A stretch of 64,000 nt of DNA from assembly GCF_017948485.1 (NCBI RefSeq), contig NZ_JAFFSX010000004.1:248001-312000 (forward strand). The letters run 5' to 3'. Source of the DNA: Streptomyces sp. GESEQ-35. GTDB lineage: Bacteria; Actinomycetota; Actinomycetes; Streptomycetales; Streptomycetaceae. A program made the translations under genes and the position numbers. The notes below the pieces were generated by a model. The model worked only from the letters and a program-made list of their open reading frames with translations, was not told the origin of the DNA and ran no database searches. Shown here one piece after another: positions 7,304-14,594 of this stretch (position 1 is its first letter; each line of letters begins with the position of its first letter).

Positions 7304-8758
7304 GTGGGACGCCACAGTCGGCGGGGGGCTGCGCCCAAGGGCGCGGTCCAGGGCGGTTCGGAAGGTACTCCGGCCCGGGGTGTGCCGAGGGTTCCTGACG
7401 GTTCCTCTGACCGCGGTGCACCAAGGTTTTCTGACGGTACGCCGGCGCACGGCTTTCCCCGGCTTCCTGACGGGACGCCGGCTCGGGGTGTGCCGCGCCT
7501 TCCCGACGGCACGCCCGCCCACGGTTTCCCGCGGCTTCCCGACGGCACGCCCGCGCATGGCAGCCCTCGGCTTCCCGACGGCACGCCCGCGCGTGGTGTT
7601 CCCCGTTACGCTGACGGCACGCCCGCGCGTGGTGTCCCCCAAGTCCGCGGTGGGCATCCCGAGCAGCGTGAACCAGGTGGCGGCTGGGGCGAGTCGAGGG
7701 GGAGGGGCGGGGTCGGGTACGAGGCTCCGGCAGGGCCCGGTGGCCGGATACCGCGGCAGCGGCAGGCGCGTCCGGGCGGTCCGCGCCAGGACTACATCGA
7801 CGCCTTCGAAGAGGACGACGACGTCTTCTCGCCCCGTACGCCCGGCTCCGACCCGTACGCCTCCGTCACCGACTGGGCCAGGATGCCCGGCATCGAGAGC
7901 GACACCGAGGCCGACGCCGACAACCCGCAGCCCACCGGCAAGCCCGTGCAGGCCAAGGGTGGCAAGGGGCGGACCTTCGCGGGGATCGCGGCCCTCGCCG
8001 TCACGACCGTGCTGGCCGTCGTCGTGGCCGGCGAGGTCACCGACCGGCGCGACGACGTGCAGTCGCAGTCCGCCACCGACCGGGCCCGGGACGCCCGTGA
8101 CGGCGCTTCGCGAACGGACGGGCGGCCGACGCCGTCCACGTCGCCGAGCGTGGCGACACTGACGTATGCGCAGAAGATGGACGACAAGTACGCGCTGAGC
8201 GCCACACTCGACGGCTCCGGCACGTTCGACGCGATCGCCGGCGTCGACCGGGCGCCCGGCACCGGGCAGAAGTACACGTACCGCGTGGATGTGGAGCAGG
8301 GGCTCGGCCTCGACGGCGCACTCTTCGCGCAGGCCGTGCAGAAGACGCTCAACGACGACCGGAGCTGGGCCCACAACGGCGCCCGCACCTTCGAGCGCAT
8401 CTACTCCGGCAAGCCCGACTTCGTGATCACGCTCGCCAGCCCCGGCACCACCGCCGACTGGTGCGCCAAGTCCGGCCTGGACACGACCGAGGACAACGTG
8501 TCCTGCGATTCCGCGTCCACGGACCGCGTGATGATCAATGCATATCGATGGGCGCAGGGGTCGAAGACGTACGGCGATCAGATGTACGCATACCGGCAAA
8601 TGTTGATCAACCATGAGGTCGGCCACCGGCTCGGCTACAGCCACGTCACCTGTGACAAGGACGGCGACCTCGCCCCGGTCATGCAGCAGCAGACCAAGTT
8701 CCTCGACCACGACGGGATCCACTGCCGGGCCAACGCCTGGCCGTATCCCAGGAGTTGA
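7304..8758 (+). CDS. DUF3152 membrane-anchored protein with metzincin zinc motif
   Basis: A 484-residue protein with three parts. Residues 1-170 are a Pro/Gly/Arg-rich cytoplasmic region including seven 12-residue repeats (29-112). A single membrane segment (IAALAVTTVLAVVVAG) lies near 230-245, followed by an exported domain matching DUF3152. That domain carries HEVGHRLGYSH near residue 440, an exact HExxHxxGxxH zinc site of metzincin metalloproteases, followed by APVMQQQT, which could be the Met-turn. Four cysteines (in DWCAK, VSCD, VTCD, IHCR) suggest two extracellular disulfides. I infer an outward-facing zinc protease, substrate unknown. The GTG start at 7304 is 8 nt after the hydrolase stop. 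Confidence 0.85.
   Translation: MGRHSRRGAAPKGAVQGGSEGTPARGVPRVPDGSSDRGAPRFSDGTPAHGFPRLPDGTPARGVPRLPDGTPAHGFPRLPDGTPAHGSPRLPDGTPARGVPRYADGTPARGVPQVRGGHPEQREPGGGWGESRGRGGVGYEAPAGPGGRIPRQRQARPGGPRQDYIDAFEEDDDVFSPRTPGSDPYASVTDWARMPGIESDTEADADNPQPTGKPVQAKGGKGRTFAGIAALAVTTVLAVVVAGEVTDRRDDVQSQSATDRARDARDGASRTDGRPTPSTSPSVATLTYAQKMDDKYALSATLDGSGTFDAIAGVDRAPGTGQKYTYRVDVEQGLGLDGALFAQAVQKTLNDDRSWAHNGARTFERIYSGKPDFVITLASPGTTADWCAKSGLDTTEDNVSCDSASTDRVMINAYRWAQGSKTYGDQMYAYRQMLINHEVGHRLGYSHVTCDKDGDLAPVMQQQTKFLDHDGIHCRANAWPYPRS
7388..7639 (+). repeat. Seven 36-bp tandem repeats coding RLPDGTPAHGFP
   Basis: Seven consecutive 36-bp units inside the DUF3152 gene encode variants of R-[L/V/F/Y]-x-DGTPA-[H/R]-G-x-P. 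The last five are the most uniform at DNA level (CGACGGCACGCCCGC core). There are no spacers between units and all are in frame, so this is coding repeat expansion, not CRISPR. Confidence 0.9.
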
Positions 8759-8778
8759 CGCACGGCACCGAAGTCACG

Positions 8779-8807
8779 TTGACATGCGCAGAGAAGTCGT
8801 ACATATT
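8779..8807 (+). promoter_or_regulatory. Promoter for the leader peptide and ABC transporter operon
   Basis: A perfect -35 TTGACA (8779-8784) is followed after 17 bp by CATATT (8802-8807), an A/T-rich -10 in a very GC-rich region. The predicted transcription start falls on or next to the ATG at 8815, so the message would be leaderless. Confidence 0.65.
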
Positions 8808-8814
8808 TCTGCGC

Positions 8815-8907
8815 ATGTCGCCCCGTCACACCTCCGCGCGCGCCGCCATCGAGCTGGCGCTGATCGGTGTGACCCCGCTCTGCGTGGCCGACATTCTCTG
8901 TCGCTGA
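8815..8907 (+). CDS. Putative cysteine-type leader peptide, leaderless
   Basis: A 30-residue ORF beginning MSPRHTSARAAIELALIG and ending VADILCR, with two Cys codons close to the stop. The pattern resembles the Ms4533A-type Cys-rich leader peptides that I recall from actinobacteria. Those are short leaderless ORFs whose cysteine codons sense cysteine-tRNA supply and control a downstream transport operon. It has no SD, and its ATG coincides with the start predicted from the TTGACA/CATATT promoter. It precedes a peptide-type ABC importer by 182 nt. The family match is from memory, the cysteine-sensing role is inference. Confidence 0.65.
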   Translation: MSPRHTSARAAIELALIGVTPLCVADILCR

Positions 8908-9089
8908 CGCCCGCCCCGAGGCGCGCGTCGCGAATCCCGCTCTTCCCGTGACAGAGTCACGGCTTCTTCGACGACCCGACGCCGGGGCAGACGTCTGTTC
9001 ACTTTCGTCTCACTCCTCGTCAATCCGTCTCGCGATCCGAGATCGATCCGGTATCGATCCGAGACTCATCATCCGAGAGGTCGTCTCCG
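8908..9089 (+). promoter_or_regulatory. Candidate attenuator region before the ABC operon
   Basis: The 182-nt gap between the leader peptide and the transporter contains a short hairpin CGTGAC-AGA-GTCACG (8947-8961). It also contains a second, AT-richer one, GATCGAT-CCGGT-ATCGATC (9041-9059), inside a cluster of repeated ATCCGAG/ATCGATC words. The latter is near the transporter SD (GAGAGG, about 9074-9079). No classical terminator with a T-run is seen, so control could act on translation or on Rho. Confidence 0.4.
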
Positions 9090-10808
9090 ATGCGTCAACC
9101 GTCCGTACACAGCGCCCGCATGGCGAGCGTTTCGCTGGCCCTGGTCCTGGCAGCGGGCGCCGCCGCCTGCGGGCCTGAGGACAACGATGCCAAGAGCTCC
9201 GGCGGCGACTCCACGCCCCACAAGGGCGGCACGCTCACGGTCCTGAATTCCAACCCGCAGCAGGACTTCGACCCGGCCCGTCTGTACACGTCCGGGGGCG
9301 GCAACGTGCCCTCGCTGGTCTTCCGTACGCTCACCACCCGCAACCGGGAGAACGGCGCGGCCGGCGCCGAGGTCGTCCCGGACCTCGCCACCGACACCGG
9401 GCGCCCCAACAAGGACGCGACGGTGTGGACGTACACCCTCAAGAAGGGCCTCAAGTACGAGGACGGCACCGCGATCACCTCGGCCGACATCAAGTACGGC
9501 ATCGAGCGCTCCTTCGCCGCCGAGCTCTCCGGCGGTGCGCCCTACCTGAGGGACTGGCTGATCGGCGGCGCCGACTACCAGGGGCCGTACAAGGACAAGG
9601 GCGGGCTCGACTCGATCGGGACGCCGGACTCCCGCACGATCGTCTTCCATCTGAACAAGCCGGAGGGGGAGTTCCCGTACCTGGCCACGCAGACGCAGTT
9701 CACGCCCGTCCCGAAGGCCAAGGACACGGGGACGAAGTACGAGGAGCACCCGGTCTCGTCCGGGCCGTACAAGGTCGTCTCGAATGAGAACGACGGTGAG
9801 CGGTTGGTGCTGGCGCGCAACACCTACTGGTCCGGCTCGTTGGACGCCGAGCGCAAGGCGTACCCGGACAAGATCGACGTACGGTCCGGGCTCGACTCCT
9901 CCGTGATCAACCAGCGGCTCTCCTCGTCCCAGGGCGCGGACGCGGCCGCGGTCACCACGGACACCAACCTCGGCCCGGCCGAACTCGCCAAGGTGACCGG
10001 TGACAAGGACCTTGCTTCCCGCGTCGGTACTGGGCACTTCGGCTACACCAACTACATAGCGTTCAACCCGACGGTCAAGCCGTTCAACAACGTCAAGGTG
10101 CGGCAGGCGATCTCGTACGCCATCGACCGGTCGTCCGTGGTCAACGCGGCCGGTGGATCGGCGCTCGCCGAGGCCGCCACCACCTTCCTGCCGGACCAGA
10201 AGTCCTTCGGCTACACGCCGTACGCCCTGTTCCCGGCGGGCAGGACGGGCAACGCGGCCAAGGCCAAGGAACTGCTGAAGGAGGCCGGTTACCCGAACGG
10301 GCTCACCGTCACGCTGACCCACTCCAACGCCAAGGACTTCGAGACCAGCCCGGAGATCGCGACGGCCCTCCAGGACGCGCTCAAGAAGGCCGGTATCACC
10401 GTCAAGCTGGAGGGTCTGGAGGAGAACGACTACTCCGACAAGATCCACAACGTGAAGACCGAGCCCGGCTTCTTCCTCGCCCACTGGGGTGCCGACTGGC
10501 CCTCCGGCGGTCCCTTCCTCGCTCCGATCTTCGACGGCCGTCAGATCGTCAAGGATGGATCGAACTTCAACACAGGCCTGTTGAACGACAAGTCGGTCAA
10601 TGACGAGATTGACGCGATCAACAAGTTGACCGATCTTGACGCTGCCGCCAAGCGATGGGGTGCACTGGACAAGAAGATCGGTGAGCAGGCGCTGACCGTG
10701 CCGCTGTTCCACCCGGTCTACAAGCGGCTGTACGGCGACGACATCAAGAACGTCGTGATCAGCGACTGGACCGGTGTGCTGGACATCTCGCAGGTCGCGG
10801 TGAAGTAG
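9090..10808 (+). CDS. ABC transporter substrate-binding lipoprotein (family 5, peptide type)
   Basis: A 572-residue extracytoplasmic binding protein of the oligopeptide/dipeptide/nickel family SBP_bac_5. The N-terminus is a lipoprotein signal: basic start, hydrophobic core, then GAAAC as lipobox with Cys near residue 28. Family features include GGTLTVLNSNPQQDFDPA at the mature start, YKVVSNENDGERLVL, and VRQAISYAIDRSSVVNA in the second lobe. It delivers substrate to the permeases encoded next. The ATG at 9090 has GAGAGG about 10 nt upstream. The leader peptide upstream hints that the cargo could be a sulfur-containing peptide, but nothing in the protein proves this. Confidence 0.9.
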   Translation: MRQPSVHSARMASVSLALVLAAGAAACGPEDNDAKSSGGDSTPHKGGTLTVLNSNPQQDFDPARLYTSGGGNVPSLVFRTLTTRNRENGAAGAEVVPDLATDTGRPNKDATVWTYTLKKGLKYEDGTAITSADIKYGIERSFAAELSGGAPYLRDWLIGGADYQGPYKDKGGLDSIGTPDSRTIVFHLNKPEGEFPYLATQTQFTPVPKAKDTGTKYEEHPVSSGPYKVVSNENDGERLVLARNTYWSGSLDAERKAYPDKIDVRSGLDSSVINQRLSSSQGADAAAVTTDTNLGPAELAKVTGDKDLASRVGTGHFGYTNYIAFNPTVKPFNNVKVRQAISYAIDRSSVVNAAGGSALAEAATTFLPDQKSFGYTPYALFPAGRTGNAAKAKELLKEAGYPNGLTVTLTHSNAKDFETSPEIATALQDALKKAGITVKLEGLEENDYSDKIHNVKTEPGFFLAHWGADWPSGGPFLAPIFDGRQIVKDGSNFNTGLLNDKSVNDEIDAINKLTDLDAAAKRWGALDKKIGEQALTVPLFHPVYKRLYGDDIKNVVISDWTGVLDISQVAVK

Positions 10809-10812
10809 CGCT

Positions 10813-11799
10813 GTGAGCGAGGTACTTGTCGCCACCCAGGCTCCCGAGGCGTTTGCCTCGGGAGCCTCGGGGGCTCGTCAGTTCTGGCGGCGGCTGCGGT
10901 TGCAGCGCGCCGCCCTGGTCGCGGCGGTCGTCGTCGCGCTGCTCGTCCTGGTCGCGCTCGCCGCGCCGCTGCTCACGGCGATCGAGGGCCAGGACCCGAC
11001 CACCTACCACCCGTCTCTGGTGGACTCCGCGCGCGGCGGGGTGCCGATCGGGTCCTTCGGGGGCATCAGCGGGGAGCACTGGCTCGGCGTGGAGCCGCAG
11101 ACCGGGCGGGACCTGTTCGCGCGGCTCGTGTACGGCGCCCGGGTCTCGCTGGGTGTCGCGCTGGCGGCCACCGTCGTGCAGGTCTTCATCGGTGTCGTCG
11201 TGGGCGTCGCGGCGGCGCTCGGGAACCGATGGGTTGATCAACTGTTGAGCCGCTTCACCGACATCATCGTCGCCATGCCGCTGATGATCATGTCGTTGGC
11301 GCTGCTCGCGATCGTGCCGTCGAGCTTCCCGCGGCCCGTCCTCGTCGCCCTCGTCATCGGCCTGATCGCGTGGGGCAACATCGCGAAGATCGTGCGCGCC
11401 CAGACGCTCACCCTCAAGGGGCTCGACTACGTTTCCGCCGCCCGGCTGAGTGGCTGGGGCACCTGGCGGATCGCCCGCCGCGAACTGCTGCCCGGCATCG
11501 CCGCGCCCGTCATCACCTACGCGGCGCTGCTCGTCCCGTCCAATATCACCGTCGAGGCCGCCCTGTCCTTCCTGGGTGTCGGCGTGAAGCCGCCGACACC
11601 GTCGTGGGGACAGATGCTCACCGCCGCCGACGTCTGGTACCAGGCCGCCCCGCAGTACTTGTTGCTGCCCGCCGGAGCGCTCTTCGTGACCGTCCTCGCC
11701 CTGACCGTCCTCGGCGACGGGGTGCGTACCGCGCTCGACCCGCGCGCCGCGTCCCGGCTGCGCGTCGGCACGGGCCGCAAGAGGGAGGCCAAGGCATGA
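10813..11799 (+). CDS. ABC transporter permease (DppC/OppC type)
   Basis: A 328-residue inner-membrane permease. After a short cytoplasmic N-terminus there is one membrane helix (about 32-55), an extracytoplasmic loop containing EHWLGVEPQTGRDLFARLVYG, typical of DppC proteins, then five more helices. The cytoplasmic EAA loop reads ISAARLSGWGTWRIARRELLPG-like near 210, the docking site for the ATPase. The GTG start lies 4 nt after the binding-protein stop, and the gene overlaps the next by 4 nt (ATGA). Unusually the C-type permease precedes the B-type one. Confidence 0.9.
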   Translation: MSEVLVATQAPEAFASGASGARQFWRRLRLQRAALVAAVVVALLVLVALAAPLLTAIEGQDPTTYHPSLVDSARGGVPIGSFGGISGEHWLGVEPQTGRDLFARLVYGARVSLGVALAATVVQVFIGVVVGVAAALGNRWVDQLLSRFTDIIVAMPLMIMSLALLAIVPSSFPRPVLVALVIGLIAWGNIAKIVRAQTLTLKGLDYVSAARLSGWGTWRIARRELLPGIAAPVITYAALLVPSNITVEAALSFLGVGVKPPTPSWGQMLTAADVWYQAAPQYLLLPAGALFVTVLALTVLGDGVRTALDPRAASRLRVGTGRKREAKA

Positions 11800-12794
11800 G
11801 CGGCTTCACCGGATTCGTCCTGCGCCGCATCGTCGGCACCCTGATCACCCTGTTCGCCATCTCGGTGATCGTCTACGTCGTCTTCTACGCCACCCCCGGC
11901 AACGTCGCCCAGATCACCTGCGGCCCGCGCTGCTCGCCCGCCCAGGTGCAGCAGGTCGCCGGGCAACTGCACCTCGACGACCCGCTGTACACGCGCTACT
12001 GGCACTTCCTGGAGGGCCTCGTCGTCGGCCGGAACTACTCGACGGGCACCTCCGTGGAGCACTGCTCGGCGCCCTGCCTCGGGCTGTCGTACCAGAGCGA
12101 CCAGCAGGTCACCGAGCTGATCCTGGCGAAGCTGCCGGTCAGCCTGTCGCTCGTGTTCGGCGCGATGGTGCTGTGGCTGATCCTCGGGGTCGGCACCGGC
12201 GTCCTCTCCGCCTGGCGGCGCGGCCGCCTCACCGAGCGGCTGCTGACCGGCATCACCCTCGCGGGCGTGGCCACGCCGGTCTTCGTCATCGGACTGGTCC
12301 TGATGATCGTCGTCTGCGGGCAGCTGCGACTGCTGCCGTTCCCGCAGTACGTGGCCTTCACCGACGATCCCGAGCAGTGGGCGTGGAACCTGCTGCTGCC
12401 CTGGCTGTCCCTCGCCCTCATCGAGGCCGCCGCGTTCGCCCGGCTGACCAGGGCGTCGATGCTGGAGACGCTGGCGGAGGACCACATCAGGACCTTCCGG
12501 GCGTACGGCGTCGGCGAGCGCTCGGTCATCGGGCGGCACGCGCTGCGCGGGGCGCTCGCGCCGGTCATCGCCCTCAACGCCAACAACGTCGGCTCGGCGG
12601 TCGGCGGCGCGGTGCTCACCGAGACGCTCTTCGGCCTGCCCGGCATCGGACAGGAACTGGTCCATGCGGTCAATGTGGTCGACCTTCCGGTCGTCGTCGG
12701 AATGGTCCTGGTCATCGGCTTCTTCGTGGTCGTCGCCAACGCCGTCGCGGACGTGCTGTACGCGGTGGCCGACCGACGGGTGGTGCTGGCATGA
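11796..12794 (+). CDS. ABC transporter permease (DppB/OppB type)
   Basis: A 332-residue permease with the DppB architecture: helix 1 at about 9-30 (LRRIVGTLITLFAISVIVYVV), a large extracytoplasmic loop with HLDDPLYTRYWHFLEG, then five helices. The EAA-type loop AYGVGERSVIGRHALRGALAPVIA near 235 contacts the ATPase. The extracytoplasmic loop carries four cysteines (ITCGPRC and HCSAPC) that are not standard in DppB and could pair. It starts on ATG 11796, overlapping the previous stop, and its own stop overlaps the ATPase start. Confidence 0.9.
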   Translation: MSGFTGFVLRRIVGTLITLFAISVIVYVVFYATPGNVAQITCGPRCSPAQVQQVAGQLHLDDPLYTRYWHFLEGLVVGRNYSTGTSVEHCSAPCLGLSYQSDQQVTELILAKLPVSLSLVFGAMVLWLILGVGTGVLSAWRRGRLTERLLTGITLAGVATPVFVIGLVLMIVVCGQLRLLPFPQYVAFTDDPEQWAWNLLLPWLSLALIEAAAFARLTRASMLETLAEDHIRTFRAYGVGERSVIGRHALRGALAPVIALNANNVGSAVGGAVLTETLFGLPGIGQELVHAVNVVDLPVVVGMVLVIGFFVVVANAVADVLYAVADRRVVLA

Positions 12795-14404
12795 GCCTGG
12801 TGGAAGTCACGGACCTGACGGTCGAGTTCGGGTCCTTGCGGGCCGTGGACGGCCTCTCCTTCCGACTGGAGCAGGGCGCCGCCCTCGCGCTCGTCGGCGA
12901 GTCCGGCTCGGGCAAGTCCACGGTCGCGTCCGCCCTGCTGGGACTGCACCGGGGGACCGGAGCGCAGGTGAGCGGCACGGTGCGGGTGGCCGGCGTCGAC
13001 GTACAGGAAGCGTCCGACGAGGAGCTGCGGCGGCTGCGCGGCGGGAAGGCAGCCATGGTCTTCCAGGACCCGTTGTCGTCCCTCGACCCGTATTACGCGA
13101 TCGGCGACCAGATCGCCGAGGTGCATCGCGTGCACGCGCGTGTGTCACGCCGGGCGGCACGCGCGCGTGCTGTGGAGGTGCTGGACCGGGTGGGAATTCC
13201 GGACGCACAACGACGGTCCCGCTCGCGCCCGCACGAGTTCAGCGGCGGCATGCGCCAACGTGCCCTGATCGCCATGGCGCTGGCCTGCGAGCCCGATCTG
13301 CTGATCGCCGACGAGCCGACCACCGCGCTCGACGTGACCGTCCAGGCCCAGATCCTCGACCTGCTGCACACGCTGCGCGAGGAGACCGGCCTGGGCCTGC
13401 TCCTTGTCACCCATGACGTGGGCGTCGCCGCCGAGAGCGTCGACGAGGTGCTGGTCATGCGGCACGGGCGGGCGGTCGAGCACGGGCCGGTCGGCACCGT
13501 CCTGGGGGCGCCTTCGGAGACGTACACCCGCGAACTTCTGGGCGCGGTCCCGCGCGTGGACGCCGCGCGCACCGCCTCCGTGGCGTCGGACGAGGTCGTC
13601 CTCGACGCGACCCGCCTCAGGCGCGAGTTCGGGCGCGGCAAGCGGGCGTTCGCGGCCGTGGACGACGTGTCGCTGACGGTCCATCGGGGCGAAACGCTCG
13701 GGATCGTGGGCGAGAGCGGGAGTGGGAAGACGACGCTGGGACGGATGCTCGTCGGGCTGCTCGAACCGACGGCGGGGGAGGTCCGTTACGAGGGGCACGC
13801 GCGTGTGGGGGTGAATCCGGCGGTGCAGATGGTCTTCCAGGACCCCGTGTCCTCTCTCAACCCCCGGCGCAGCGTGGGCGAGTCGATCGCCGACCCGGTA
13901 CGCGCGCGTGGGGAACGCGATGAGGGGCGTATCAGGGGGCGCGTGCGGGAACTGCTGGAGCGCGTGGGGCTCGAAGCGGTGCACTACGACCGCTACCCGC
14001 ACGAGTTCAGCGGCGGCCAGCGCCAGCGCGTCGGTATCGCGCGGGCGCTCGCGGCCGACCCCCGCGTCATCGTCTGCGACGAGCCCGTCGCCGCGCTCGA
14101 CGTCACCACCCAGGCGCAAGTGGTAGCCCTGCTCGGTGAGTTGCAGCGCGAACTCGGACTCGCGCTGATCTTCGTCGCCCACGACCTGGCCGTCGTACGC
14201 CAGGTCAGCGACCGGGTCGCGGTGATGCGCGAGGGCCGGATCGTCGAGTCCGGCCCCGCCGACGAGGTCTACGACTCACCCCAGGACCCGTACACCAAGC
14301 AGCTCCTGGCCGCCGTACCGGCGCTCGACCCGCAGGTAGCGGCCCGGAGCAGAGAGGTTCGACGGGAGCTGGCCGTGACCCGGCGGGAGTTGGCTGCGAC
14401 CTAA
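12791..14404 (+). CDS. Fused dual ABC ATPase (DppD-DppF type)
   Basis: A 537-residue protein with two complete ABC ATPase domains in one chain, replacing the usual DppD/DppF pair. Domain 1 (about 1-255): Walker A GESGSGKST, signature FSGGMRQRALIAMA, Walker B LLIADEPTTALD, His switch THD. Domain 2 (about 275-520): GESGSGKTT, FSGGQRQRVGIARAL, VIVCDEPVAALD, AHD. Each domain ends with the C-terminal extension (SETYTRELLGAVP, QDPYTKQLLAAVP) typical of peptide importers. It starts within the permease stop (ATGA) and completes the operon. Both nucleotide sites look intact. Confidence 0.92.
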   Translation: MSLVEVTDLTVEFGSLRAVDGLSFRLEQGAALALVGESGSGKSTVASALLGLHRGTGAQVSGTVRVAGVDVQEASDEELRRLRGGKAAMVFQDPLSSLDPYYAIGDQIAEVHRVHARVSRRAARARAVEVLDRVGIPDAQRRSRSRPHEFSGGMRQRALIAMALACEPDLLIADEPTTALDVTVQAQILDLLHTLREETGLGLLLVTHDVGVAAESVDEVLVMRHGRAVEHGPVGTVLGAPSETYTRELLGAVPRVDAARTASVASDEVVLDATRLRREFGRGKRAFAAVDDVSLTVHRGETLGIVGESGSGKTTLGRMLVGLLEPTAGEVRYEGHARVGVNPAVQMVFQDPVSSLNPRRSVGESIADPVRARGERDEGRIRGRVRELLERVGLEAVHYDRYPHEFSGGQRQRVGIARALAADPRVIVCDEPVAALDVTTQAQVVALLGELQRELGLALIFVAHDLAVVRQVSDRVAVMREGRIVESGPADEVYDSPQDPYTKQLLAAVPALDPQVAARSREVRRELAVTRRELAAT

Positions 14405-14594
14405 CGAAACGTAACTGCTTGATCTCTTAGCGCGATCGAACGCGACCTGCACGGGAAAGTTACGACCGTTCACCCCTTTTGGTGGCGTGATGGACAACCG
14501 TCCGTCGCGCCACCGTCATGTCCGCATACCTTCGTCCCGCTGCGAGCCGTCGAGTCAACGGCGGCTCCCCATACGGGAGAACGGGGGTGCGCTC
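14405..14594 (+). other. Intergenic region upstream of the exopolysaccharide locus
   Basis: 190 nt between the transporter stop and the glycosyltransferase start. It contains a nested stem-loop with outer arms GGTGGCG (14481-14487) and CGCCACC (14518-14524) around GGAC/GTCC. This could fold in the 5' leader of the downstream locus. The first 60 nt are the most AT-rich and probably hold the promoter, but no clear -35/-10 pair stands out. Confidence 0.4.

Noticed and set aside
7388..7639. Regular 36-bp repeats resembling a CRISPR array
   Set aside because: Units are contiguous without spacers, all in frame, and vary like protein-coding repeats; no cas genes nearby.
11370..11795. N-terminal extension of the DppB-type permease
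   Set aside because: The open frame overlaps the DppC gene; the ATG at 11796 overlaps the stop and starts a typical permease.
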